A stretch of 64,000 nucleotides of DNA. It comes from Polynucleobacter sp. MWH-UH23A. GTDB lineage: Bacteria > Pseudomonadota > Gammaproteobacteria > Burkholderiales > Burkholderiaceae. The translations under genes and the position numbers were made by a program. This document shows, piece by piece, positions 31,333-40,216 of this stretch. The stretch spans positions 744,001 through 808,000 of the forward strand of contig NZ_CP099572.1 of assembly GCF_040409805.1 (NCBI RefSeq), in the 5' to 3' direction. Every line of letters begins with the position of its first letter. Position 1 is the stretch's first letter. The notes beneath the pieces are model-generated. The model had not been told where the DNA came from. It saw only the letters and a list, made by a program, of their open reading frames with translations, and did not search any database.

Positions 31333-32562
31333 TTAGTACTTAATCTTTTTTACCGCTTCATATTTGGTTTTTGTATTGGTGCCACCTGAATACAGACCAT
31401 AGGTCATTGTCTTTTTTTCATGACCAACTATATCTGCCGCCACTCCTTCGGGTACCCCCGCATTCTCTAATTGAGTTGCTACCGTGTTTCTGAAGCAATG
31501 GAATACATGCGTTCTGCCAAACCCAAGTTTTTTCTTTAGATTTCCAAATCTTTTGCCGATTGCATTGCTGCGGTCGTTATATTTATTAAAGGTAAGCCCT
31601 GATAGTAGGTATCCATCCTTTGATTCCTTAGCCAATTTATCTACTAACTTTGAAATAGAAGGGTGTATTGGCACTTCTCTATTGCCTGCTTCAGTTTTTG
31701 CATCTGTAATTTTGAGGCATTTAACCCTATCGACAGAAATAACATCAGAAGTCTTAAGGCTACATAACTCCTCAATCCTTGCGCCGGTATAGGCAGCCAA
31801 GTTGATAATTTGAGTTAAGCGCTCATCGTCTTTTTCTTCAGCAGCTTTGATTAACTGCTTGACCTCATTACTCTTAAAAGAAATCCTCTTGTTTGCTATC
31901 TTAACTTGTTTATTTGAGGATTTGAAATCTAACCCTTCAAATGGGTTTGGTTTATCAGGAGCAATTATTTGCATTCTCTTGAGATATTTAAAGTATTGCC
32001 TCACAAAACCATAGTTCTTTTCCTTGGTAGCCTTGCTATTTCCATCCTCATCAATCATTTCATAGATGAGGGGTGTCGATATCATTTCTAAGGTGGTAAA
32101 GGTGTCTGCGACTCTTTTGATGGCAGTTTTAGCCATATCTTTCGTCTTTGGTTCAACCATCCATTGCTTTAGAAATTTATCTAAATAGAGCAGGGTGGGA
32201 ATTTCTCTTCGTGTGGCAATTGCATAGTAAGCATGCTTTTGACTGTCTGGTAATGAATCAGCTGTAGCTTCAAGTGCATAGTCTTTGTCGCTCATGCCTG
32301 TGTCGGGATTAATTTTTCCCTCGGGATGAGGAAGTATGGATGCTGCCAACGCTTGAGTCCCTGTTGGGCTACCTCTTAGGGCTGAAAACTGTAGCTTCCA
32401 GTCGCCTACCAGCTTCATCGCTTTTAGTTCTGCTACTTTCTTATCGGAAGTTTGCAGCGTTTGTTTAAGCTCTCTCTTGCCGTTATAGTGGTCTCTGAGC
32501 TCTGCGGGGATAACTAAGCGTGCATACCAGCATTTGCGTTGTAGTAGTATGTGATTTGACAT
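31333..32562 (-). CDS. int: Tyrosine recombinase (integrase) of the element
   Basis: 409 residues. N-terminal arm-binding-like part, SAM-like core-binding domain (about 120-200), catalytic domain with Arg 262 (YTGARIEEL), Lys 289, His-x-x-Arg 355-358 (HCFRN), His 381 (GHEKK) and Tyr 391 (LYSGG), all catalytic residues in place. It belongs to the phage/island integrases that use tRNA genes. It lies next to attR and is transcribed into the element; the paired 12-bp repeats sit 15-39 bp before its start. Confidence 0.95.
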   Translation of the reverse strand: MSNHILLQRKCWYARLVIPAELRDHYNGKRELKQTLQTSDKKVAELKAMKLVGDWKLQFSALRGSPTGTQALAASILPHPEGKINPDTGMSDKDYALEATADSLPDSQKHAYYAIATRREIPTLLYLDKFLKQWMVEPKTKDMAKTAIKRVADTFTTLEMISTPLIYEMIDEDGNSKATKEKNYGFVRQYFKYLKRMQIIAPDKPNPFEGLDFKSSNKQVKIANKRISFKSNEVKQLIKAAEEKDDERLTQIINLAAYTGARIEELCSLKTSDVISVDRVKCLKITDAKTEAGNREVPIHPSISKLVDKLAKESKDGYLLSGLTFNKYNDRSNAIGKRFGNLKKKLGFGRTHVFHCFRNTVATQLENAGVPEGVAADIVGHEKKTMTYGLYSGGTNTKTKYEAVKKIKY

Positions 32563-32576
32563 GGTTAAAAATATAG

Positions 32577-32601
32577 TTTTGTACTACATTTTTGTACTAC
32601 G
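32577..32601 (+). repeat. Right-end paired 12-bp arm-like repeats
   Basis: TTTTGTACTACA (32577-32588) and TTTTGTACTACG (32590-32601), spaced 13 bp as in the left-end pair. They lie 61 bp inside attR and directly before the integrase start, so they may be arm sites and an autoregulatory operator at once. Confidence 0.65.
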
Positions 32602-32661
32602 CATGATTTGTAAAGTCAAGGAATATAATGTTTATAAGGCTAAAAAGACTTTTAGCAGAGT

Positions 32662-32682
32662 ATCCCTCCCTCTCCGCCATAT
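32662..32682 (+). repeat. attR: 21-bp direct repeat of the tRNA-Ser 3' end
   Basis: Identical to 25427-25447. No tRNA lies here, so it is the displaced right attachment site. Confidence 0.92.
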
Positions 32683-32708
32683 TCTTAATTTCACCTTAGG
32701 AATTCAAT

Positions 32709-32972
32709 ATGAATTTCTCACGCTATTTCATTCTCACTCTGCTTGCGGTTGCTATTAGCGCATGCTCAACTCCACCAAGCCGTTTTGGAGTGTATCAGCA
32801 ATCTGATGGGACTATTGGCGTGCATGCTCCTAAGGATTCCAAAGAAGAAGAGGCTCAAGAAGTTGCTCTTGCAGAATGCAAGAAATTAGGAAAGCGTAGC
32901 GTCACGATTATTGATAGTCGGAAAACGATCAATGATCGCTTTCCAATGACCTACAACTATCTCTGTAGATAA
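32709..32972 (+). CDS. Small lipoprotein
   Basis: 87 residues with signal peptide and lipobox ISAC (about residues 16-19), then CSTPPSRFGVYQQSDGT. Two later cysteines may form a disulfide. Function unknown. It lies just outside attR, so it is a host gene; before integration it was presumably the gene next to tRNA-Ser. Confidence 0.75.
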   Translation: MNFSRYFILTLLAVAISACSTPPSRFGVYQQSDGTIGVHAPKDSKEEEAQEVALAECKKLGKRSVTIIDSRKTINDRFPMTYNYLCR

Positions 32973-32992
32973 ATTTGTTTTAAGCTAGAGGG

Positions 32993-33799
32993 CTAGCTTA
33001 ATAACCACTTTTTGATGGATTTGTTGACGCACATCGCATCTAAAGCAAGGCCAAAGAATTCTGAGCCATTAGTGACCATGTTTTCAATGGCTTCCACCTT
33101 GCCAGATTTAATGCCTCGTAAGTAAGTAGCTGCACGGTAGCGCAAGAAGTGCTCCGTTTCACCATCTTCATTTTCAGTGGTGCAAATCTCTAGGCTGCCA
33201 TAACGTGTTTCAGGATTAATGTTGAGAACTGAAAGCTCAATAGCCCCCAATACCTTATTAGGGATTGGAATGGGAACATAAGAGTAGAGCGATACCAGCA
33301 TTTCCTCTTCATCTACTTCAATGATATGGTCGATATCCAATACATCCTGTTCAGTTAATTCTGTTTCACCAGAATCTCCCCCGCCAAATGTTGATTCAAA
33401 TTGCAACATGGCAGTATTGCTGTTCTTCGAAATCTCGATCATGTCTGGATAGCCGAGTAATCCTTTCCACCAATACATGAGTGAGAAAGTGCAGGGCTTC
33501 ACTTCAACCAATCCCTTTTTAGTAGATTTAGCAAAGTAGAGACCATAAAACTCATCATCTTTTTCTAGTCCATATTGATCTACTTTAGGTGACTTATTTG
33601 CGATCTTCTTGCTTGTTTTCGCAGTAGATTTTTTCACCGCTGGCTTTTTAGACGTCGGTTTCTTGATCACAGCCTTCTTTGCTGCTGGCCTCTTTACCGC
33701 TTTTTTAGCAACAGTCTTTTTAGTAACCTTCTTGGCGGGAGACTTTTTCACCGCTTTGGTAGCCACTTTCTTTTTTGTTGTCGCCTTCTTTGTGGCCAT
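32993..33799 (-). CDS. Histone-H1-like Lys/Ala tail fused to an acidic YbjN-like domain
   Basis: 268 residues. Residues 1-72 are a Lys/Ala/Thr/Pro-rich tail of KKxxAKK repeats like the bacterial H1-type nucleoid proteins (AlgP, HctB). The rest, about 73-268, is an acidic globular domain ending LRYRAATYLRGIKSGKVEAI, which resembles the YbjN/T3SS-chaperone-like fold. The tail could bind DNA or polyphosphate. No membrane segment is visible. The function is not known; the YbjN-like assignment is tentative. Confidence 0.65.
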   Translation of the reverse strand: MATKKATTKKKVATKAVKKSPAKKVTKKTVAKKAVKRPAAKKAVIKKPTSKKPAVKKSTAKTSKKIANKSPKVDQYGLEKDDEFYGLYFAKSTKKGLVEVKPCTFSLMYWWKGLLGYPDMIEISKNSNTAMLQFESTFGGGDSGETELTEQDVLDIDHIIEVDEEEMLVSLYSYVPIPIPNKVLGAIELSVLNINPETRYGSLEICTTENEDGETEHFLRYRAATYLRGIKSGKVEAIENMVTNGSEFFGLALDAMCVNKSIKKWLLS

Positions 33800-34022
33800 G
33801 ATGTGTTGCCCTTATGGTTTGGTAATTAAAGTGTGTATTTATTGGTATTAATTTATCAATACTACTGCAAATTAATCATTCAAAACCAATGACCTTAAGA
33901 AATATTTCTGAATGTATTGTTCTTCGGAGTTGAGGTTGATACACTAAAACTGTGTGGTGGGTTTATAGATTTTCTAGATACATGACACAATTTGTTTTCA
34001 TTACTTTTAAATGGGAGATTCT

Positions 34023-34241
34023 ATGTTTCCGGAGTATCGTGAATTAATTACTAAGCTTAAAACTACCGACCGTCACTTTTCTCATTTATTTGATAAGCAC
34101 AATAAACTAGATGCCAAGATTCTTCGGATGGAAGATCATAAGGAGCCGAGTACCCCAGAAGAAATTGAAACCTTGAAAAAGGAAAAGCTGCTTTTGAAGG
34201 ATCAAATCTACGCAGTGCTCAAGAAGGCCAGCGCCGCCTAA
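34023..34241 (+). CDS. YdcH family (DUF465) protein
   Basis: 72 residues from ATG 34023 with GGGAGA at 34013-34018; the earlier ATG 34011 contains that ribosome-binding site and is not used. MFPEYRELITKLK and LFDKHNKLD match the YdcH pattern, a short coiled-coil protein. Function unknown. The 223 bp upstream hold no other gene. Confidence 0.85.
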   Translation: MFPEYRELITKLKTTDRHFSHLFDKHNKLDAKILRMEDHKEPSTPEEIETLKKEKLLLKDQIYAVLKKASAA

Positions 34242-34263
34242 TTGCCCTATAAAAATGAGGGCA

Positions 34264-34605
34264 TTAAGCCTTCTTTAAGAAGCAGGCTTTTAAGAGCATA
34301 TTGCCTGCTTCTGTTTTGCAATCTACCTCATGGTCCCCTGAGACCAATCTAATACCTTTAATCTTAGTACCTACTTTTAGGGTAGTGGAGGAGCCTTTGA
34401 CTTTGAGGTCTTTGATCAGTGTGACAGTGTCTCCATCAGCTAGTAAATTGCCATTTGCGTCTTTAACGATTAAGCCAATATCTTCTTCCTCGACTACTGC
34501 CATAGGCCATTCATGCCCGCACTGAGCGCAAACATAGTTATCGCCATCGGGATAAGTCATGTCCTCTTGGCAAGCAGGACACTTCGGAAGGCTATCTGTA
34601 CTCAT
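34264..34605 (-). CDS. yjdM: Zinc-ribbon protein YjdM (PhnA family)
   Basis: 113 residues. An N-terminal zinc ribbon (CPAC...CAQC, about residues 9-29) is followed by the KOW-like beta domain [21 protein letters not shown] and the C-terminal KACFLKK. YjdM was once called PhnA but is not phosphonoacetate hydrolase. Role unclear. It is upstream of, and does not overlap, ydcH, with stops facing each other. Confidence 0.9.
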   Translation of the reverse strand: MSTDSLPKCPACQEDMTYPDGDNYVCAQCGHEWPMAVVEEEDIGLIVKDANGNLLADGDTVTLIKDLKVKGSSTTLKVGTKIKGIRLVSGDHEVDCKTEAGNMLLKACFLKKA

Positions 34606-34617
34606 AGATCGGAGTAA

Positions 34618-34965
34618 TTAAAAGAGAAGGCCGCTTACAAAGAGGCTGAATATGGAAATAAAGATGCTGGCAAAAAAAGCCGTCCAGAAACTGGAAATCG
34701 TAAAACCGCTTACCAAGGCCGATACGAGCATTAACACCAAAGCGTTTACCACCAGCAAGAACAAACCCATGGTTAATACTGTCAGAGGGAGTGTGAACAA
34801 AATGAGTAAAGGCTTCACTACCGCGTTGGCAAAACCTAATAGTAAAGCTGCAATTAATAGAGAGCCGCCATCAGCAAACTTCAGGCCACTGAAAATATAG
34901 CTTGCCACCCAAAGGGAGAGAGAGGTTAGGCCCCATTGGACTAAAAACAGTGTGAGGTTGCCCAT
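34618..34965 (-). CDS. Membrane protein of the YvlD/phage holin 4-2 family
   Basis: 115 residues, four hydrophobic helices. The pattern ALLLGFANAVVKPLLILFTLPLTVLTMGLFLLVVNAL spans helix 2-3 (split here into about residues 40-76) and is characteristic of PF04020. Bacterial members are not phage holins; their function is unknown. It is on the minus strand, 68 bp before slyX ends. Confidence 0.85.
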   Translation of the reverse strand: MGNLTLFLVQWGLTSLSLWVASYIFSGLKFADGGSLLIAALLLGFANAVVKPLLILFTLPLTVLTMGLFLLVVNALVLMLVSALVSGFTISSFWTAFFASIFISIFSLFVSGLLF

Positions 34966-35033
34966 TTAGGACTCCTTTGATATTGGTTATTAATAACTTC
35001 TTTAAGTGACGTAGCAATATGGTATCAGTCGTA

Positions 35034-35234
35034 TCAATAATGCGGCGGAATTTCATCTTTAAGACTGATGCCGCCTGAGCCACTAGAGCTAGCCTGTTCT
35101 TTGATGGCTTTGAGCTCTCTATAGAGAAATTCAATTTGCTGCTGTTGTTTGTAGACGGTCTCATTGAGTTTTTCAATGAGATCTTCGGTAAAGCTGAGCT
35201 TGATTTCAAGGTTGGTGATGCGATCTTCTGTCAT
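35034..35234 (-). CDS. slyX: SlyX family protein
   Basis: 66 residues, a coiled coil (TNLEIKLSFTEDLIEKLNET, QQQQIEFLYRELKAIK) and a C-terminal DEIPPHY, the classic SlyX ending. Function unknown. Confidence 0.93.
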   Translation of the reverse strand: MTEDRITNLEIKLSFTEDLIEKLNETVYKQQQQIEFLYRELKAIKEQASSSGSGGISLKDEIPPHY

Positions 35235-35246
35235 TGCTTGCCTTAT

Positions 35247-35468
35247 TTATTCTGAGATGAGTTCAAAGCGACCATCTTCCATCTCTACTTTTGGTCTAAT
35301 CCAAAAATCATGGGATTGCATAGATTCATAGACATATGCAGGCTCAAGAGTAGCCTCCACATTGGCGAGCAAAAGAACTTTATAAAAACCACCAGTCTTT
35401 ATGTGTCGCAACTTTGCTCCAGGCTTAAAGATTCCATCATCTGGATCAGCCATTTTGGGTTTACTCAT
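35247..35468 (-). CDS. DUF1653 domain protein
   Basis: 73 residues from the ATG at 35468. The start upstream (35504) adds an unlikely N-terminus that overlaps the divergent monooxygenase. PGAKLRHIKTGGFYKVLLLA, EPAYVYES and FWIRPKVEM match DUF1653, a small beta domain. It is 12 nt upstream of slyX. Confidence 0.8.
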   Translation of the reverse strand: MSKPKMADPDDGIFKPGAKLRHIKTGGFYKVLLLANVEATLEPAYVYESMQSHDFWIRPKVEMEDGRFELISE

Positions 35469-35497
35469 AAAACGCACTTTCTCGGTATGATTTGGTG

Positions 35498-36496
35498 ATG
35501 GCAAATTCTGTTCCGTACTCTATTCTAGATATATCTCCGATACCACAGGGATTTACCGCGGCTGATGCTTTACGTAACTCCCTAGATGTGGCACAGCATG
35601 CAGAGCGGTGGGGCTACACGCGCTACTGGGTAGCTGAGCATCACAATATGACTGGTAATGCCAGTTCGGCTACTGCTGTGTTGGTGGGCTATATTGCAGG
35701 CGGGACTAAAAGTATCAAAGTTGGATCTGGCGGCGTAATGCTGCCCAATCACGCACCTTTAGTGATTGCTGAGCAGTTTGGCACGCTTGAGTCTTTATAT
35801 CCTGGCCGCATAGAGTTGGGCTTAGGCAGGGCGCCTGGCACAGATCAAATGACCGCTAGAGCATTGCGCCGTGATTTATTAGGAAGTGATGATCGCTTTC
35901 CTCAAGATGTTCGTGAATTGCAACATTATTTTGGCCCCATTCAAGAAGGGCAGTCAGTAAAGGCAATTCCAGGAGCCAATACCAATGTACCTATTTGGAT
36001 TTTGGGGTCCAGTCTCTATGGTGCTCAGCTAGCCGCGCATTTTGGCCTGCCTTACGCCTTTGCATCCCACTTTGCACCAGATCATTTATTGGAAGCAATG
36101 TCGATTTATAGAGACTTATTTAAGCCTTCGGAGCAATTGGCAAAACCATACTCCGCATTTGTGATGAATGTCGTTGCAGCTGATACCGATGAAGAGGCGC
36201 AGCATCTGTTTACAACCTTGCAGCAGAATGTGGTGCGCATGCGTCGTAATACCAGAGGTCAACTACCGCCACCGATTGAGGATCTAGATGATTTTTGCGA
36301 TCCTCATGAACAAGCAGCAGCGGCTCATACTCTGCAGTGCTCATTGGTGGGTTCGCTAGAAACAATTCGCAAGGGAATGCGCACATGGTTAGAGCGCACA
36401 GGTGCAGATGAGATTCTATTCACAGGTCAAATCTTTGATCATCAAGCACGACTCAAATCATTTGAGATTGCGGCTCAAGCAGCTCAGGGTCTTTAG
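35498..36496 (+). CDS. Luciferase-like flavin-dependent monooxygenase (YhbW type)
   Basis: 332 residues from ATG 35498. Typical N-terminus [18 protein letters not shown], then [30 protein letters not shown] and [14 protein letters not shown], the LLM-class TIM barrel. It uses FMNH2 or F420-like cofactor; substrate unknown. It is divergent from the DUF1653 gene with 29 bp between starts. Confidence 0.9.
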   Translation: MANSVPYSILDISPIPQGFTAADALRNSLDVAQHAERWGYTRYWVAEHHNMTGNASSATAVLVGYIAGGTKSIKVGSGGVMLPNHAPLVIAEQFGTLESLYPGRIELGLGRAPGTDQMTARALRRDLLGSDDRFPQDVRELQHYFGPIQEGQSVKAIPGANTNVPIWILGSSLYGAQLAAHFGLPYAFASHFAPDHLLEAMSIYRDLFKPSEQLAKPYSAFVMNVVAADTDEEAQHLFTTLQQNVVRMRRNTRGQLPPPIEDLDDFCDPHEQAAAAHTLQCSLVGSLETIRKGMRTWLERTGADEILFTGQIFDHQARLKSFEIAAQAAQGL

Positions 36497-36512
36497 GAAT
36501 AAAAGCGTAAAT

Positions 36513-36926
36513 TCAGACAGTGCTGTAATCAGCGCTAATGAGAATGCTCTCTACGGCAGCCTTTTTGGCTAGCTTGAGAAGTTCATTATCTTTACTTAGT
36601 AGTACACAGGGTTTTGAAGTGTGGGCGAGGTCTAAAAATACCTGATCGTCTGGGTCTTGGCATTTCCACGGTGCGCTGATGAGTGTTTCATCTTCGATGA
36701 TGGCGGCTAATTTGCGCCATTCATTCAGTATTTGCCCCTGGGTGGATTGATCCAGGGAAAAGAGGGGTCTGGAAATAACATCTGCAAATTCCTCAATCGT
36801 TTTTGGAGTGGCTAAGGCATTAATTTGCTTATCTACTAAAGCCGCCCTAATATGAATTGCCCGAAAATCGTTAAAGACAAATATGTCTAGCAATACATTG
36901 GTGTCAAAAATAACAGTCTTCATCAA
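36513..36926 (-). CDS. PIN-domain nuclease (COG1569-type), orphan
   Basis: 137 residues. Acidic metal-site residues are present: D8 (FDTNVLLD), E45/E46, D91/D93/D94 (CQDPDDQVFLDLA) and D113 (SKDNELL). Members are predicted RNases, often toxin-like. No antitoxin ORF adjoins it; yaeQ lies 14 nt upstream on the same strand. So this may be a housekeeping RNase rather than a toxin. Confidence 0.82.
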   Translation of the reverse strand: MMKTVIFDTNVLLDIFVFNDFRAIHIRAALVDKQINALATPKTIEEFADVISRPLFSLDQSTQGQILNEWRKLAAIIEDETLISAPWKCQDPDDQVFLDLAHTSKPCVLLSKDNELLKLAKKAAVESILISADYSTV

Positions 36927-36940
36927 ATTAATTTAAAAAA

Positions 36941-37489
36941 TTAATCTTGCTGATTACGCCATACTTCTGGGGTGATCGTCACTTGACCTAGATCTGAGGA
37001 GACGTAGACTTCACTGTCTTGAATATTGACATGTAACACCATGCTGCGTTCAACCAGCCTGTTTAGTTCCTGCGATTGTTCAGCAGGTATGGCAATCACT
37101 TGCAGATTACGAGCGCGGGTTAATTTATTCGCAATACCATCCCACCAGATTTTGCTAGTTTGTCCACCATAGCAATACACAATGACTTGATCTGCGCGAC
37201 CACAGGCTTTGAGGATGCGGCGTTCATCTGGTTGACCTACTTCAATCCACAGTTTGATTTGATCAGTTAGATCCTTGATCCAAAGATCGGGTTCATCGGT
37301 ATCACTCAAGCCTTTGGTAAATACCAAATCTTCATGGGCTTGTAGGGCAAAAGCGATGACTCTGATCATCATCCGCTCATCTGTTTCCGAGGGATGTTTA
37401 GCAATGGTGAGGGAGTGACTGCCGTAGTAGTGGCGGTCTGAATCTGCGACGTGAAGGTCGGCTTTATGGATAGTTGCGCGAAGAGCCAT
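36941..37489 (-). CDS. yaeQ: YaeQ family protein
   Basis: 182 residues with the family N-terminus MALRATIHKADLHVADSDRHYY and central PDLWIKDLTDQIKLWIEVGQPDERR. The fold is related to PD-(D/E)XK nucleases (family knowledge); E...D residues of that core are visible in EPDLW and WIEVGQ. Function uncertain. It is followed by the PIN gene. Confidence 0.92.
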   Translation of the reverse strand: MALRATIHKADLHVADSDRHYYGSHSLTIAKHPSETDERMMIRVIAFALQAHEDLVFTKGLSDTDEPDLWIKDLTDQIKLWIEVGQPDERRILKACGRADQVIVYCYGGQTSKIWWDGIANKLTRARNLQVIAIPAEQSQELNRLVERSMVLHVNIQDSEVYVSSDLGQVTITPEVWRNQQD

Positions 37490-37567
37490 GCGGCATTATC
37501 GCCTTTAAATCAATCAAGCCCAGATTGCCGTATCATTTTAGGAATTTACCCGACCTTTGGAGTCCAT

Positions 37568-38554
37568 ATGATCGCCAACTTAACTTGGAGAATTCGCATA
37601 GTAGCGATACTTCTGCTTGGCGTATCTGCTCTTTTTAGTCCCGCAGCCAAATCTGCTGAAAATTGGCCAAGTAAGCCTATCAAAATCATTGTTCCTTTTT
37701 CTCCGGGTAGCGTTCAGGATGCACTAGCCCGATCATTTTCGAATGAGCTTGGCGCCGTTTTAGGTGAAGCTGTAATTGTGGAAAACAAAGCAGGAGCAGG
37801 GGGCACTGTTGGAACTGGTATCGTTGCCAAATCCAATCCTGATGGATATACATTCTTAATGGCAGCAGCTAGTCACAATATCAACGGAAGTCTCTTCAAC
37901 AAACTGAGCTTTGACCCAATTAAAGACTTTACTGGGGTAGCCTATATTGGTACGAGTAGTTATGTGATGATGACGAACTCAGAGTTCCCTGCAAAGTCAG
38001 TTGCGGAATTCATTTCCTTGGCAAAGGCAAATCCTGGGCAGTACAACTATGCCAGCGCCGGAAATGGTAGTGCCTCGCATTTGGCTATGGCTTACTTTGA
38101 TAGTATGGCTGGGATTCAGTTGGTGCATATCCCAACGAAGGGCACTGGCGATGCTATTGCAGAATTATTGGCAGGACGTGCTCAAGCAGTCATTGCGGCA
38201 AACGTCGCCGCTTTGCCATTTGCATATGATTCGCGCATTCGGTTTTTGGGGGTCTCTTCAGAGAAGCCGTCTCCATTTGTTCCGGGTGTTCCACCCATTG
38301 GGAATACCGTGAAGGGTTATGTTTTTGATAGCTGGTTCGGTTTGCTGGCACCAGCGGGCACTCCGCAGGAAATTATTACCAAAATGCAATCCCAAATGAG
38401 CAAGATATTGAAGCAACCAGACATCATTGAAAGAATGAAGCGCCAAGGCATTGAGATTGGCCGTTTGACTCCCGGCGAATTCAATCAGTTATTGGTTGGG
38501 GATTATGTTCGTATGGCAAAGGTTGTAAAAGCATCTGGAGCAAAGCCTGAATAA
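37568..38554 (+). CDS. Bug-family substrate-binding protein
   Basis: 328 residues from ATG 37568 (GGAG at 37559-37562); the frame is open upstream into yaeQ but that is not coding. Signal peptide ends near KSAENWP; the Bug start KPIKIIVPFSPGSVQDALAR follows. No TctA/TctB genes are near, so it is an orphan periplasmic receptor, as is usual in Burkholderiales. Ligand unknown. The FAD oxidoreductase gene follows after 27 nt. Confidence 0.88.
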   Translation: MIANLTWRIRIVAILLLGVSALFSPAAKSAENWPSKPIKIIVPFSPGSVQDALARSFSNELGAVLGEAVIVENKAGAGGTVGTGIVAKSNPDGYTFLMAAASHNINGSLFNKLSFDPIKDFTGVAYIGTSSYVMMTNSEFPAKSVAEFISLAKANPGQYNYASAGNGSASHLAMAYFDSMAGIQLVHIPTKGTGDAIAELLAGRAQAVIAANVAALPFAYDSRIRFLGVSSEKPSPFVPGVPPIGNTVKGYVFDSWFGLLAPAGTPQEIITKMQSQMSKILKQPDIIERMKRQGIEIGRLTPGEFNQLLVGDYVRMAKVVKASGAKPE

Positions 38555-38581
38555 GCTCAATACGGTGAATAGTTAAGCCCC

Positions 38582-40210
38582 ATGATTCGAATTACTGAAC
38601 TGCGATTGCCTATCGATCATGCCCCAGAGTCTTTGGAGGCTGCAATATTAAAGAGGTTAGGCTTAACTGCAAAAGAATTCATTTCATTTGAGATCTTTAA
38701 GCGTAGCTATGATGCTCGCAAAAATGTCTCGCTTGCTTTTATTTATACCGTCGATGTCTCGGTGAAGAACGAAGAGGATGTCTTAAAGAAATTTGTAAAC
38801 GATGCTCACATTCGCCCATCACCGGATACCAGCTATCACTTTGTAGCAAAAGCACCTGCATCTATTGACACAGGTAAAGCACTGCGTCCCATAGTGATTG
38901 GATTTGGCCCATGTGGAATCTTTGCCGCTTTGGTGCTAGCGCAAATGGGTTTTAAGCCGATTGTGCTCGAACGTGGCAAGCAGGTTCGTGAGCGCACTCA
39001 AGATACTTGGGCCTTGTGGCGTAAAAAGATTCTAAATCCAGAGTCCAATGTGCAGTTTGGTGAGGGTGGCGCAGGAACTTTCTCTGACGGTAAGCTCTAC
39101 AGCCAAATTAAGGATCCTAAGTTTTATGGGCGCAAGGTTATTCATGAGTTTGTGAAAGCGGGAGCTCCTCCAGAAATTCAGTATGTTGCTAAACCACATA
39201 TTGGTACCTTCCGTTTAGTGGGGATGGTAGAAAAGATTCGCCAAGAAATTATTGATTTAGGCGGTGAAATCCGCTTTTCGCAGAAAGTGATTGGTTTTGA
39301 TATTCAAAATGAGCAAATCACTGGCGTCAAGATTGAGGGGCACCCAGATTTGCCCGCTAGTCATGTTGTTTTGGCTTTGGGCCATAGCGCACGCGATACA
39401 TTTAAAGCATTGTATGATGCCGGTGTTTTCATGGAGGCGAAACCATTTTCAGTTGGTTTCCGTATTGAACATCCACAATCCCTCATTGATAGAGCGCGTT
39501 TAGGCCCTCATGCCGGAAATGAATTAATTGGCGCTGCTGACTATAAGTTAGTCCACCATGCTAAGAATGGGCGCTCTGTCTATAGTTTCTGTATGTGTCC
39601 AGGGGGTACGGTGGTGGCGGCCGCATCGGAACCTAACCGCGTAGTAACGAATGGCATGAGTCAGTATTCTCGCAATGAGCGCAATGCAAATGCTGGAATT
39701 GTGGTTGGCATTACACCAGAGGACTATCCAGGTGGCCCGCTTGCGGGTATTGAGTTTCAGCGCCAATTAGAATCTAAAGCATTTGAGTTAGGTGGCGGAA
39801 CCTATGAGGCGCCAGGCCAATTGGTTGGAGATTTTATTGAAGGCAAACCCTCGACCGAGTTTGGTAGCGTCATTCCGTCATATAAGCCTGGAGTTCATTT
39901 AACGGATTTGGCTCAAGCTTTACCGCCATACGCGATTGAGGCAATTCGAGAGGCATTACCTGCATTTGAAAAACAAATTAAAGGATTTTCTATGAAAGAT
40001 GCGGTATTGACTGGTGTTGAGACTAGAACTTCCTCTCCATTACGCATTACCCGTGGACCTAATTTCCAAAGCCTTAATATCAAAGGGCTCTATCCCGCTG
40101 GAGAGGGCGCTGGTTATGCTGGCGGAATCTTGTCTGCTGGTGTGGATGGGATTAAAGTAGCAGAAGCAGTCGCACTAGACTATTTATCGCAAGAAACCAC
40201 CCATCATTAA
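38582..40210 (+). CDS. FAD-dependent oxidoreductase (COG2509)
   Basis: 542 residues. An N-terminal ACT-like/ferredoxin-like part (about 1-95) precedes the FAD domain IVIGFGPCGIFAALVLAQMG (about 103-122), the GEGGAGTFSDGKLYSQIKD motif and the C-terminal GEGAGYAGGILSAGVDGI. Uncharacterised family. Seven nt separate it from hemN, and it likely shares its operon. A redox role linked to haem synthesis is possible (inference). Confidence 0.88.
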   Translation: MIRITELRLPIDHAPESLEAAILKRLGLTAKEFISFEIFKRSYDARKNVSLAFIYTVDVSVKNEEDVLKKFVNDAHIRPSPDTSYHFVAKAPASIDTGKALRPIVIGFGPCGIFAALVLAQMGFKPIVLERGKQVRERTQDTWALWRKKILNPESNVQFGEGGAGTFSDGKLYSQIKDPKFYGRKVIHEFVKAGAPPEIQYVAKPHIGTFRLVGMVEKIRQEIIDLGGEIRFSQKVIGFDIQNEQITGVKIEGHPDLPASHVVLALGHSARDTFKALYDAGVFMEAKPFSVGFRIEHPQSLIDRARLGPHAGNELIGAADYKLVHHAKNGRSVYSFCMCPGGTVVAAASEPNRVVTNGMSQYSRNERNANAGIVVGITPEDYPGGPLAGIEFQRQLESKAFELGGGTYEAPGQLVGDFIEGKPSTEFGSVIPSYKPGVHLTDLAQALPPYAIEAIREALPAFEKQIKGFSMKDAVLTGVETRTSSPLRITRGPNFQSLNIKGLYPAGEGAGYAGGILSAGVDGIKVAEAVALDYLSQETTHH

Positions 40211-40216
40211 GTCAAC

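Larger units (their letters stand above)
25427..32682. mobile_element. Integrative element in tRNA-Ser, about 7.2 kb
   Basis: Bounded by a 21-bp direct repeat of the tRNA-Ser 3' end (25427-25447 and 32662-32682). A tyrosine recombinase gene points inward at the right end, 100 bp from the repeat. The interior is visibly richer in A+T than the flanks and holds genes unrelated to the housekeeping neighbourhood: small exported proteins, small membrane proteins and a polymerase-like protein. There are no capsid, tail, conjugation or restriction genes, so it is a non-self-transmissible island, a satellite or the remnant of one. Confidence 0.88.

Noticed and set aside
33609..33851. Phe/Val/Ala-rich hydrophobic frame opposite the Lys-rich tail
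   Set aside because: It is the mirror of the AAG/GCT-rich repeat on the other strand, not a membrane protein gene.
36513..37489. PIN plus YaeQ read as a toxin-antitoxin pair
   Set aside because: YaeQ is a conserved enzyme-fold protein, not an antitoxin, and no small DNA-binding ORF is present.
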